Assembly (NCBI GenBank): GCA_934447715.1
Contig: CAKSER010000006.1
Location: 1 to 64,000 of the forward strand
Length of the DNA: 64,000 bases
From: an uncultured Eubacteriales bacterium
GTDB taxonomy: Bacteria > Bacillota > Clostridia > Oscillospirales > CAG-272
Direction: 5' to 3'
Positions 26,715 to 35,522 of this stretch are shown piece by piece. The notes under the pieces are model-generated. The model saw only the letters and a program-made list of their open reading frames with translations. It searched no databases and was not told the origin of the DNA. Position 1 is the stretch's first letter. The number at the start of each line of letters is the position of its first letter. Made by a program: the position numbers and the translations under genes.

Positions 26715-26740
26715 GTGGAGGAAAGTGGAGCAAAGTGGCT
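26715..26740 (+). promoter_or_regulatory. MraZ operator: three GTGG repeats at 10-bp spacing
   Basis: GTGGAG (26715), GTGGAG (26725) and GTGGCT (26735) repeat exactly every 10 bp, separated by GAAA and CAAA. This is the known layout of MraZ binding repeats upstream of mraZ, so autorepression of the cluster is likely. Confidence 0.85.
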
Positions 26741-26806
26741 AATTTTTCCCGAAATTGGAAGCATTTCTCCTCCTCAGGTAATTTTAGGTGAAAGGGGAGT
26801 TTTTTC

Positions 26807-27226
26807 ATGTTCTGCGGCGAATTCCTGCATACGCTTGATGCAAAGAAAAGACTTGTACTTCCCTCCAAGTTCCGTGAGGAGCTGGGATGCGAGGTCGTAA
26901 TGTCAAGGAACTTTGATAAATGCATCTCCCTTTATCCGAGCGAAAGCTGGAAGCAGTTCTGCTCAAAGCTCGATGAGCTGCCTGCAACCAAAACAAAGAG
27001 TGCAAGGCGTTTTCTTTATGCATCGGCGTTCGAGACTGTACTCGATTCGCAGTCAAGGCTTCTTATTTCGCCGAACCTTTGCGAATATGCCTCGCTTGAA
27101 AAGAACGTTGCGGTAATCGGAGTCGGCGACCACATCGAAATCTGGGACGCGCAACTCTGGGAAGAGGAAAAGAACTCGGAAAATGCCGCACAGATAGAAG
27201 CGACCCTTGCCGAACTCGGGCTTTGA
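26807..27226 (+). CDS. mraZ: Transcriptional regulator MraZ
   Basis: A 139-residue protein with two SpoVT/AbrB-like halves: FLHTLDAKKRLVLPSKFREEL, then an equivalent FETVLDSQSRLLISPNL (given in order). MraZ forms a ring and binds GTGG repeats in front of its own gene; those boxes are present here. The ATG is preceded by AAAGGGGAG. It opens the division/cell-wall cluster and is followed by rsmH after 6 nt. Confidence 0.96.
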   Translation: MFCGEFLHTLDAKKRLVLPSKFREELGCEVVMSRNFDKCISLYPSESWKQFCSKLDELPATKTKSARRFLYASAFETVLDSQSRLLISPNLCEYASLEKNVAVIGVGDHIEIWDAQLWEEEKNSENAAQIEATLAELGL

Positions 27227-27232
27227 TTTAAT

Positions 27233-28159
27233 ATGAATTTTTCACACTATTCGGTGCTTCTTAACGAGTGCATCGAGGCGCTTAATATAAAGCCCGACGG
27301 GCTGTATGTTGACTGCACCGCCGGAGGAGGCGGCCACAGCCTTGAAATTGCAAAAAGGCTTTCGGAGGGCGGCAGGCTCATTTCAATCGACCGCGATGCC
27401 GACGCAATCGAGGCGGCAAGCAAACGGCTGTCCGAATATTCAGACAGAGTTACATTTGTTCACGACAATTTTTCGAATATAAAACAGATTTTAGGAGAAA
27501 GAAAGCCGGACGGCGTGCTTATCGATCTCGGAATTTCATCCTACCAGATCGACACCCCCGAAAGAGGTTTTTCCTACAACCACGATGCGCCTCTTGACAT
27601 GCGCATGGACAAAGAGGCAAGCCTTTCCGCATATGACGTTGTAAACGGATATTCCGAGGAAGAGCTTACAAAAATCCTTTTCGAATACGGAGAGGAGAAA
27701 ATGTCAAGGAGGATTGCAAAAAAAATCGTCCTTGCAAGAAGCGAAAAGCCGATAAAAACAACTCTTGAGCTTGCGCAGCTCGTTGAGGGCTGTGTTCCGA
27801 AGGATTTCAGAAATCCCGGAGCGAGCACTGCGAAAAGAACCTTTCAGGCAATCCGCATCGAGGTAAACAATGAGCTTGCAATCATCGAACCGACCGTAAG
27901 AGCGATCGCGGATGTGCTGAAAACCGGCGGAAGAATGGCGGTTATCACCTTCCATTCGCTTGAGGACAGAGCGGTAAAGCAGACGCTGCAGATCCTCGAA
28001 TCGCCCTGCACCTGCCCGAAAAGCTTTCCGGTTTGCATTTGCGGCTTAAAGCCGAACATAAAAATCATCACGAAAAAACCGATCCTTCCTTCCGAGAAGG
28101 AATTAAACGAAAACAAAAGATCCCACAGTGCAAAATTGCGAGTAGCAGAAAAAATTTGA
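27233..28159 (+). CDS. rsmH: 16S rRNA (cytosine1402-N4)-methyltransferase RsmH
   Basis: 308 residues, full length. It starts HYSVLLNECIEAL and has the SAM motif DCTAGGGGHS, the DLGISSYQID segment, the family insert and the C-terminal RSHSAKLRVAE. It methylates the N4 of C1402 in the 30S P site. The ribosome site is weak, which suggests coupling with mraZ. Confidence 0.97.
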   Translation: MNFSHYSVLLNECIEALNIKPDGLYVDCTAGGGGHSLEIAKRLSEGGRLISIDRDADAIEAASKRLSEYSDRVTFVHDNFSNIKQILGERKPDGVLIDLGISSYQIDTPERGFSYNHDAPLDMRMDKEASLSAYDVVNGYSEEELTKILFEYGEEKMSRRIAKKIVLARSEKPIKTTLELAQLVEGCVPKDFRNPGASTAKRTFQAIRIEVNNELAIIEPTVRAIADVLKTGGRMAVITFHSLEDRAVKQTLQILESPCTCPKSFPVCICGLKPNIKIITKKPILPSEKELNENKRSHSAKLRVAEKI

Positions 28160-28178
28160 CTCTGATCGGAGTACGGAT

Positions 28179-28832
28179 ATGCAGCAGAATGAAGTTCAAA
28201 AAGGAAAATTGAATAATCAGCGATCGCACTCTGTTGCTGCCGCAGGCAGGAGAAAAAATCAGCAGATGGGCTACTCCAGAGTCAAATCCGGAGACATAAA
28301 GCGCAGACAGGTCGCAAGAACGCCTGACATGTCGCATCCGAACGCAAGAGCGGTTTCTCCCTCGGTTACAATCGGCGCCCTTCCGAAGGCTCCGGAAAAG
28401 AGAAATGCTCCGCTTGCCGGACTGTATGTCGAGCCGAAGGTACATACCGTAATCGACACAAAGACAAAGGCATTCCCGACCTCGACGATCATCCTCGCGG
28501 CGATCTGCACGGTGCTTATGCTTTTCATGATCATCAGCTATGTAAGGATCAACGAATATACAATCGTTGTATCAAACCTCAAAGCGGAGATGAACGAACT
28601 GGTTGATGAAAAGAAGACGGTAAGCGCAGAGCTTGACCGCAGAAACAACCTCGAGCTCATCGAAGATATAGCAAAAAACGATCTCGGAATGGTCAAGATA
28701 GACGAGATCGACAAAAAATACGTACAGATTGATATAAAGGACGATGTTCAGATATATGAGCACGAAAAGGACACAAGCATAAAGGGTGTCGTAAACGAAA
28801 TAATGAGTGCAATCGCACTGCTCTTCAAATAA
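28179..28832 (+). CDS. ftsL: Division protein FtsL-like (septum formation initiator type)
   Basis: 217 residues in the ftsL position between rsmH and the division penicillin-binding protein. A long basic cytoplasmic N-terminus (about 1-98) precedes one membrane helix (about 100-122, IILAAICTVLMLFMIISYV). A leucine/glutamate heptad coiled coil (about 126-165) follows, then an LGMVKIDEIDKKYVQI segment typical of FtsL/DivIC. It should form the FtsL-DivIC-FtsQ complex that activates septal wall synthesis. FtsL sequences diverge strongly, so the call rests on position and topology. Confidence 0.85.
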   Translation: MQQNEVQKGKLNNQRSHSVAAAGRRKNQQMGYSRVKSGDIKRRQVARTPDMSHPNARAVSPSVTIGALPKAPEKRNAPLAGLYVEPKVHTVIDTKTKAFPTSTIILAAICTVLMLFMIISYVRINEYTIVVSNLKAEMNELVDEKKTVSAELDRRNNLELIEDIAKNDLGMVKIDEIDKKYVQIDIKDDVQIYEHEKDTSIKGVVNEIMSAIALLFK

Positions 28833-28954
28833 ACCGTTTTGCAGATTTTAAAAATCGGCATTAAACAGGCAGTGGCGGAATATTATAAAACGGAAGCCAA
28901 AATTCAAGAACAGTTATCATTTGAGGGTGGAGTATTAATATCTTTACTCTCATT

Positions 28955-28983
28955 TTGATTTATTGTCGGCATGACAATATAAT
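28955..28983 (+). promoter_or_regulatory. Internal promoter for the penicillin-binding protein
   Basis: TTGATT (28955-28960), 17 bp, TATAAT (28978-28983). The spacer is occupied by a perfect palindrome (see the next entry). Confidence 0.75.
28961..28979. promoter_or_regulatory. Operator-like palindrome inside the PBP promoter
   Basis: Arms TATTGTC and GACAATA are perfectly complementary with a 5-nt centre GGCAT. They fill the -35/-10 spacer exactly, so a bound repressor would block RNA polymerase. The regulator is unknown. Confidence 0.6.
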
Positions 28984-29086
28984 AAGCAGTCTGCTTTATC
29001 GGCGCAGACAATCGGCAAGAGGGCGCAGTGCAGGATACAAAGCGCATTTGCACCACGCAAACGCAAAGAAAAAAAGGAGGAAAATA

Positions 29087-31432
29087 ATGATCACAGGCGG
29101 ACCGTCAAAGGCAAACAGAAGAATACCCGGCAGAAGCTTCTTCATCTTCTTCGCCTGCATTATTCTCTGGGGAATCCTGATTATAAGGCTTTTTAACCTC
29201 CAGATTTTAAGCTACGAGTACTATCAGGGAAAGGTTATAAATAATATTCAAAGAGAGACCACCCTCACAGCAGACAGAGGAGTTATCTATGACAGAGACA
29301 TGGTAACCCTTGCGTCAAACTACACGGTATACAGAATTTTCATCTCGCCGAGAGCGATCATTGCAGCGGATCAGTCTGCAATTGCCGACGAAGACGAGCT
29401 TGCAAAAAGCGAAGGAAGAGCGCCTTCGTACCCCGAAAAGACCTATGCTCAGCTTGTAAGCGAAGGACTTTCCCAGATTCTCGGCAAGGATTACGGCGTG
29501 ACCTATGATTTCGTCTATGAAAAGGCGCAAAAGGCAAACCGCGCGGACGAAACGATAGTCAAAAAGGCAGACGAGGACGTAACAAACCTTATAAGGGAGT
29601 TCATCGAAAGCAACAAGGGCACCGAAAAGATGATCTATATCGAGGCAAATTCCGCAAGGTACTATCCGTTTTCATCGGTTGCCTCAAATGTAATCGGATT
29701 TGTCGGAACAGACGGAGGTCTTCTCGGTCTGGAGCTGAAATACAACAGCTTTCTCTCCGGAAAATCCGGAAAATATATTACGGCAAGAGACTCGACCGGA
29801 CTTTCGATGCCGTACAAATACGACAACTACATCGACGCATCAAACGGTGCGAATCTTGTTACAACGCTCAATCTGACAATCCAAAAATCGCTCGAAAAGC
29901 AGCTGAAGCAGACCTATGAGGATTCCGGTCCGCTCAACAGGGTCACCGGAATTGTCATGGACCCGAACACCGGAGCAATCTATGCGATGGGAACCTACCC
30001 CTCCTTTGACTGCAACGACCCGTTCACCCTTGACGAGGATTCTCAGAAAAAGCTTGCAGAATGCGGATATCCGAAGGATTCGGACGAATATTCCACATAC
30101 TACTACGAGCTTCTGAACGCCATGTGGAAGAACAAGGCGGTTTCCGAGCTTTACGAGCCGGGATCTACCTCAAAGATAATCACAACGGCAATGGCTCTTG
30201 AAGAGGGCGCTGCATCCTTTGACGACCAGTTCACCTGCACAGGAGAATATTTTGTCGAGGGCTATGATCAGCCGATTCACTGCCACAAGCGAAGCGGCCA
30301 CGGCACACATCCGTATTCATACATGCTCCAGCAGTCCTGCAACCCGACACTGATGCAGGTCGCCTCGAGAATCGGGCGTCTGACCTTCTACAAGTACTTC
30401 CAGGACTTCGGATACACCACAAAAACCGGAATCGACCTGCCCGGAGAGGCAGCGCCGATCTACTCATCCTACAGCAATTTCCTGAACGTCGAGCTTGCCG
30501 TATACTCCTTCGGTCAGACCTACAAGGTCACCCCGATTCAGCAGCTGACGGCGATTTCCACAATCGCAAACGGAGGGCATCTTATAACTCCGTATGTTGT
30601 AGATCAGATCATTGACGACGACGGAAACGTTCTCATGCAGCACGAAACCGAAGTTAAGCGTCAGGTTGTAAGCACAGAGGTCTGCAACATGATAACAACG
30701 GTTCTTGAGGACGGTGTTGCCGGCAACGGAGGTGCTAAAAACGCATATGTAGCCGGATACCGCATTGCGGCAAAGACAGGAACCTCAGAGGTCCGCGATA
30801 TTCTCGATGAAAACGGCCAGTCTTATCTTCGAATCGGCTCCTGCGTTGCATATGCTCCGGCAGAAAATCCGCAGGTTGCCGCAATCATCATCGTAGACCA
30901 GCCGCAGTGCGCAAACGTCTACGGAAGCGTTGTTGCAGCTCCCTATGTTGCAAACCTCATGAGCGAGGTCCTTCCGTATCTCGGAATCGAGCCCTCATAT
31001 TCCGACACAGAGCTTGAAAAGGTCACGGTAAGTGTCCGCAGCTATGTTGGCTGGAGCCTTGAGGAAACAAAGAAGGCTCTTGAAAACTCCAACATCAAAT
31101 ACGAGGTAAAGGGTGATGGAGATATCGTCACTCACCAGATCCCCGGCAGAGGAGAGCAGATGATCAAGAACGGAAGCAAGGTTATTATATATACCGGAAA
31201 TGAGGTTCCGACATATACAATCGCCGCTCCGAATGTTGTAGGCTACACTGCATCCCAGGCAAACAGAGCAATCGTAAACAGAAAGCTCAATATCGTAATC
31301 GAGGGAGCAATCAACACCTCCGGAACCGCAGAGGCAAGCGTTGTATCGCAGTCCCCGGCAGCCGGAACAATGCTCTCCGAGGGCGATGTTGTTACAATTA
31401 CATTAAGATATCTTGACGACCAGACAAACTGA
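29087..31432 (+). CDS. Penicillin-binding protein with PASTA domains (FtsI/SpoVD type)
   Basis: The start is the ATG at 29087, 7 nt after AGGAGG; the frame runs further upstream without a start signal. The 781 residues hold an N-terminal membrane anchor (about 18-40), the class B PBP dimerisation domain, and a transpeptidase domain with catalytic Ser360 (STSK), SCN at 417-419 and KTGT at 563-566. Two C-terminal PASTA repeats follow (SYVGWSLEETKKALENSN; NVVGYTASQANRAIVNR). It cross-links septal or sporulation peptidoglycan. With two PASTA domains it could be either the division or the SpoVD paralog. It has its own promoter. Confidence 0.95.
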   Translation: MITGGPSKANRRIPGRSFFIFFACIILWGILIIRLFNLQILSYEYYQGKVINNIQRETTLTADRGVIYDRDMVTLASNYTVYRIFISPRAIIAADQSAIADEDELAKSEGRAPSYPEKTYAQLVSEGLSQILGKDYGVTYDFVYEKAQKANRADETIVKKADEDVTNLIREFIESNKGTEKMIYIEANSARYYPFSSVASNVIGFVGTDGGLLGLELKYNSFLSGKSGKYITARDSTGLSMPYKYDNYIDASNGANLVTTLNLTIQKSLEKQLKQTYEDSGPLNRVTGIVMDPNTGAIYAMGTYPSFDCNDPFTLDEDSQKKLAECGYPKDSDEYSTYYYELLNAMWKNKAVSELYEPGSTSKIITTAMALEEGAASFDDQFTCTGEYFVEGYDQPIHCHKRSGHGTHPYSYMLQQSCNPTLMQVASRIGRLTFYKYFQDFGYTTKTGIDLPGEAAPIYSSYSNFLNVELAVYSFGQTYKVTPIQQLTAISTIANGGHLITPYVVDQIIDDDGNVLMQHETEVKRQVVSTEVCNMITTVLEDGVAGNGGAKNAYVAGYRIAAKTGTSEVRDILDENGQSYLRIGSCVAYAPAENPQVAAIIIVDQPQCANVYGSVVAAPYVANLMSEVLPYLGIEPSYSDTELEKVTVSVRSYVGWSLEETKKALENSNIKYEVKGDGDIVTHQIPGRGEQMIKNGSKVIIYTGNEVPTYTIAAPNVVGYTASQANRAIVNRKLNIVIEGAINTSGTAEASVVSQSPAAGTMLSEGDVVTITLRYLDDQTN

Positions 31433-31569
31433 CAGCTATCTGTAAGGCACAAAGACAAAAACCGCAAAAGGAAGGCTTTGCAAAAAAAGAGATAGACACA
31501 CAGGCCCCAAGCCAAAGAAACGGACGTAAAAACGGGTTTATAAAATTTGTTTTTACGGAGTTGATTATT

Positions 31570-33045
31570 TTGAAGCTTGAAAAGCTGATATCCGGCACCG
31601 AATGCAAAATTCTTAAAGGAGACATCGAAACCGAAATATCCGATGTATGCTCCGATTCTCGGAAAATAAAGCCCGGCGCGCTTTTCGTCTGTCTTGACGG
31701 GCTGAAAAGCAGCGGCGCCGATTATATATCGGAGGCGATGTCAAAAGGGGCAAAAGCCATACTTATTTCGAGCACGGCAAAGGAAAAAGCCAAAGCACTT
31801 ACGTCCGAAAGCGATACAGCGGTTCTTGAAGCTGAAAATGTAAGAAGCTCGCTTGCGTTTTTATGCAGCAGCCTTCATAATCAGCCGCAGGACGGCATAA
31901 GAATTATCGCGGTTACCGGAACAAACGGGAAAACCTCTGTTACACAGATTTTAAAGCATATATTTACAAAGGAAAAAATCAAAGCCGAGACGATCGGAAC
32001 TCTTGACGGAAGCATGACAACCCCCGACCCGGAGGAGCTTTATAAGGAGCTTGAAGACAAAAAGAAAAGAGGAGTTTCTGCCGTCCTGATGGAGGCATCC
32101 TCCCATTCCCTTTTTCTTGACAAGCTCGCGCCGTTAAGACCCGAGATCGGAATAATCACCAACGTAACCCCGGATCATCTGGATTTTCACAAGAGCATGG
32201 AAAGCTATGCGCTTGCAAAATCAAAGCTGTTTTCACTTTGCGACATCGGTCTTTTCAACACAGACGATCCGATATGCAAAAAAATGAAGGAAAGCTCAAA
32301 GTGCGAAGCATTCGGCTTTTCATGCCAAGACTGCGACACGGATTTTATAGCAAAAAACATCTGCCTGCTCGGAGAAAGCGGCGGAATGTTCGACTTTTTC
32401 AATCACTTCGATCTGTTTCGGATACGGCAGAGAATGCCCGGCATGACCGGTATTTCAAACTCTCTTGCCGCAGCCTCCGCAGCATACATTTTCGGGATAA
32501 ACAGATCGGTAATAAAGAGTGCACTTGCCGACTTTACAGGCGTAAGGGGAAGGCTTGAAAGAGTTGAGCTTGACGGGGCTGATTTTTCGGTTTTTATCGA
32601 TTTTGCCCACACCCCGGATGCTCTTGAAAAGCTTTTAAAGACAGTAAGAGCCTTTTCCGGGACCGAAAAACGGATTGTTCTGCTTTTCGGCTGCGGTGGA
32701 GACAGGGACAGATTAAAAAGACCTGTTATGGGCTCGATTGCCGAAAAAAATGCCGATCTTGTCATAGTCACATCCGACAACTGCAGATCGGAAAAGGCAG
32801 AGGACATTATCCTCGACATTCTTTCCGGAATGGAAAAGGGCTCCGAGCTGCTGGTCATCCCGGACAGAAAAGAAGCGATCTTCCATGCAGTTCTTTGTGC
32901 AATGCCGTCGGATGTAATCATTCTTGCAGGCAAGGGGCACGAAACCTCCGAGCTTTCGGGAGATCAAAGAAAGCATTTTGATGAAAGAGAAATAGTGCGT
33001 GAGGCTTTTGAAATAAAAAAACAAAAACAGACCCTTCAAAGCTGA
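31570..33045 (+). CDS. murE: UDP-MurNAc-tripeptide synthetase MurE (meso-DAP type)
   Basis: The start is the TTG at 31570, 9 nt after GGAG; another TTG at 31561 touches the ribosome site. About 491 residues in three Mur-ligase domains: SRKIKPGALFVCL, the ATP loop GTNGKTSVT, and ECF-independent C-terminal motifs. The specificity motif reads DNCRSE near residue 403. The conserved Arg is that of enzymes adding meso-diaminopimelate (DNPR), although Cys replaces Pro. It adds the third residue of the peptidoglycan stem peptide in the cytoplasm. Confidence 0.95.
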   Translation: MKLEKLISGTECKILKGDIETEISDVCSDSRKIKPGALFVCLDGLKSSGADYISEAMSKGAKAILISSTAKEKAKALTSESDTAVLEAENVRSSLAFLCSSLHNQPQDGIRIIAVTGTNGKTSVTQILKHIFTKEKIKAETIGTLDGSMTTPDPEELYKELEDKKKRGVSAVLMEASSHSLFLDKLAPLRPEIGIITNVTPDHLDFHKSMESYALAKSKLFSLCDIGLFNTDDPICKKMKESSKCEAFGFSCQDCDTDFIAKNICLLGESGGMFDFFNHFDLFRIRQRMPGMTGISNSLAAASAAYIFGINRSVIKSALADFTGVRGRLERVELDGADFSVFIDFAHTPDALEKLLKTVRAFSGTEKRIVLLFGCGGDRDRLKRPVMGSIAEKNADLVIVTSDNCRSEKAEDIILDILSGMEKGSELLVIPDRKEAIFHAVLCAMPSDVIILAGKGHETSELSGDQRKHFDEREIVREAFEIKKQKQTLQS

Positions 33046-33093
33046 AAGAGCTTGCAGGTCTGTAAGGCAAAACAAATCTTAAGGATGGATGAT

Positions 33094-34509
33094 ATGGGAA
33101 TAAGCATCAACGGAAGAGAATTTTCTCTTCGTGAAATTGCAAAAATAACAGGCGGAGAGGTTATAGGCAATCCGGGTGTAATAATCCGGTCGGTATCGAC
33201 CGATTCAAGGGAGACTATGCTCAACGATCTTTTTGTTGCCATCAAGGGAGAGCGTCTTGACGGTCACGCCTTTGTCGGAATGGCATTTGTAAACGGCGCG
33301 AAGGCCGCTCTTGTCGACCGGGTCGGCGATCTTACCGAAAACAGGAATCTCGTTCTGGTAGACAACACAACTATCGCCTTCGGAAGGCTTGCAAAGGCTT
33401 TAAAGGACGAAATCAATCCTATAAGCGTCGCGGTCACCGGATCTGTAGGCAAAACAACAACAAAGCAGTTTATCTACTCTGTTTTAAGGTGCAAATACAC
33501 AACCGAAAAAGGCGAAAAGAACTACAACAACGAGATCGGAACCCCTATCACGATGCTTTCTATGAAACAGGACTGCGAGGCGGCGGTTTTTGAGATGGGC
33601 ATGAGCGCAAGGGGCGAGATCCGATATCTAACAAACCTTGTTCAGCCCGACATCGGAATAATTACAAACATCGGAACCTGCCACATCGAGCATCTCGGCT
33701 CAAGAGAGGCAATCCGGGACGCAAAGCTCGAGATTGTCGAGGGTATAAAAAAGAACGGTATACTTATCTTAAACGGAGATGAGCCGCTTCTTGCAGGAAT
33801 CGAACCGCAAAACGGGCTTCGGATCTTCTATGTTGCATCAAACAGCGAAAAGGCGGATTTCAGGATCACAAACGTGCGCCAGGGCGAAACGAAGACGGTT
33901 TTCGATATTATATATCCCGACGGAATTGCAAAGGACATTACAGCTCCGGCACTCGGAATACATATTGCACTCGATGCGGCGTTTGCCTTTGCTGTCGGAT
34001 ATCTTTTGAAAATACCGACAGAGGACATCAAAAAGGGCATTTCGGATTACACGCCGGTCGGGATGAGGCAGAATATTGTCTGTCACGACGGAATAACCTT
34101 TATACATGACTACTACAATGCCGGTCCGGAATCGATGAAGGCATCCCTTTCGGTTCTGGTTCAGTATGCTAAGCTGAGCGGCGGACGATCGGTTGCGGTG
34201 CTCGGAGACATGAGAGAGCTCGGAGAGCTGTCGGTTCCGCTTCACAAGGAGGTCGGAAGGGCGGTAAAGGAGCTCGGAGTCGATATTCTTTTCACCTTCG
34301 GACACGAGGCAAGTGCGATTGCAGACGGAGCGGAGGAAAGCGGAATGAGCGCAGGCGCGGTCTATCGCTTCACCGATCTTGACAACGTCTGTGCGTTCGG
34401 AAATGCAGTAGGAGCTGCAATCAAGTGCGGAGACGCCGTTCTGCTGAAGGCGAGCAGGGCAGTTGCTCTCGAAAGAGTTATAAAATATCTGACCGGTAAG
34501 GAGAACTGA
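33094..34509 (+). CDS. murF: UDP-MurNAc-pentapeptide synthetase MurF
   Basis: I prefer the ATG at 33094 because AAGGATGG lies 5-9 nt before it; ATGs at 33085 and 33052 are also in frame. The 471-residue ligase shows SVSTDSRETMLNDLFVAIKG, the P-loop GSVGKTTTKQF, the catalytic-region YNNEIGTPITML, and the C-terminal DYYNAGPESMKASL. It adds D-Ala-D-Ala to complete the stem pentapeptide. It ends 2 nt before mraY. Confidence 0.96.
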   Translation: MGISINGREFSLREIAKITGGEVIGNPGVIIRSVSTDSRETMLNDLFVAIKGERLDGHAFVGMAFVNGAKAALVDRVGDLTENRNLVLVDNTTIAFGRLAKALKDEINPISVAVTGSVGKTTTKQFIYSVLRCKYTTEKGEKNYNNEIGTPITMLSMKQDCEAAVFEMGMSARGEIRYLTNLVQPDIGIITNIGTCHIEHLGSREAIRDAKLEIVEGIKKNGILILNGDEPLLAGIEPQNGLRIFYVASNSEKADFRITNVRQGETKTVFDIIYPDGIAKDITAPALGIHIALDAAFAFAVGYLLKIPTEDIKKGISDYTPVGMRQNIVCHDGITFIHDYYNAGPESMKASLSVLVQYAKLSGGRSVAVLGDMRELGELSVPLHKEVGRAVKELGVDILFTFGHEASAIADGAEESGMSAGAVYRFTDLDNVCAFGNAVGAAIKCGDAVLLKASRAVALERVIKYLTGKEN

Positions 34510-34511
34510 CT

Positions 34512-35504
34512 GTGAGCTATTATTTTACGGGGATTTTACTGCTATCGCTTGTTCTGACGGCGCTTTCGCTTCGTTTTCTGATTCCGGTTCTTAAAAGCAA
34601 GAAGATGGAACAGAAAATTCTCGACATCGGTCCGAGATGGCACATTTCAAAGGAAGGCACCCCCACGATGGGCGGTCTTTCCTTCTTCCTCACAACTATC
34701 ATAATTACCGTTCTGATCTCGTTTTACGTTTTAAAGTTTGAGCCTGACAGATTTCCGCTTTTAATTTGTACGGTTCTTCTCGGGCTTTTAAACGGGCTTG
34801 TCGGAATAATCGATGACAAGGCAAAGCTGACAAAAAAGCAGAACGAAGGGCTCAAGGCATGGCAGAAATACTTCCTCCAGCTTGCAGTCTGTGCGCTGTA
34901 TCTGCTTGCAATGACCAAATTCGGATATATAAGCACATCCTTTTACATCCCGTTTGCCGGCACAACCTTAGAGCTCGGTGCGGTATATTATTTCTTTGCG
35001 ATCATCCTGATTACCGGAACCGTAAACTCGGTCAATCTCGGCGACGGAATCGACGGTCTTGCCGCATCCGAAGGAGCAATCATCGCAGCATTCTTTGCGG
35101 TCACCTCGTATATTGCAGGCAATGCCACCTCTTCGCTTATTTCCGGCATGCTGTTCGGAATCTGCATCGGATTTCTTATTTATAATTTCTATCCGGCAAA
35201 GGTGTTCATGGGCGACACGGGCTCTCTGTTTCTCGGGGGAATGATTGTCGGACTTGCATATTCTGTCGGAAATCCGCTTATAGTTATTATTGTCGGATTT
35301 ATGTATATGCTCGAAAGCATATCGGTCATTTTGCAGGTCGGCTATTTCAGAATCACACACGGAAAACGGCTTTTCAAAATTGCGCCGATTCACCATCACT
35401 TTGAAAAGTGCGGCTGGTCGGAGAAGAAGATCGTTTCGGTATTCAGCCTTATAACACTTATATTATGCGTTATCTCTGCCGTCCTTGAAACGGCGGTCAG
35501 GTAA
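34512..35504 (+). CDS. mraY: Phospho-MurNAc-pentapeptide transferase MraY
   Basis: A 330-residue polytopic enzyme starting with GTG at 34512 (AAGGAG 8 nt upstream, inside the end of murF). Diagnostic motifs are GTPTMGG, DDKAKLTKKQNEGL (the catalytic Asp pair), NLGDGIDGLAA, GDTGSLFLGG and PIHHHFE. It transfers phospho-MurNAc-pentapeptide to undecaprenyl phosphate, forming lipid I on the inner face of the membrane. In most clusters murD comes next; here ftsW follows directly. Confidence 0.98.
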   Translation: MSYYFTGILLLSLVLTALSLRFLIPVLKSKKMEQKILDIGPRWHISKEGTPTMGGLSFFLTTIIITVLISFYVLKFEPDRFPLLICTVLLGLLNGLVGIIDDKAKLTKKQNEGLKAWQKYFLQLAVCALYLLAMTKFGYISTSFYIPFAGTTLELGAVYYFFAIILITGTVNSVNLGDGIDGLAASEGAIIAAFFAVTSYIAGNATSSLISGMLFGICIGFLIYNFYPAKVFMGDTGSLFLGGMIVGLAYSVGNPLIVIIVGFMYMLESISVILQVGYFRITHGKRLFKIAPIHHHFEKCGWSEKKIVSVFSLITLILCVISAVLETAVR

Positions 35505-35522
35505 CTAAGTAAGGGACACAAC

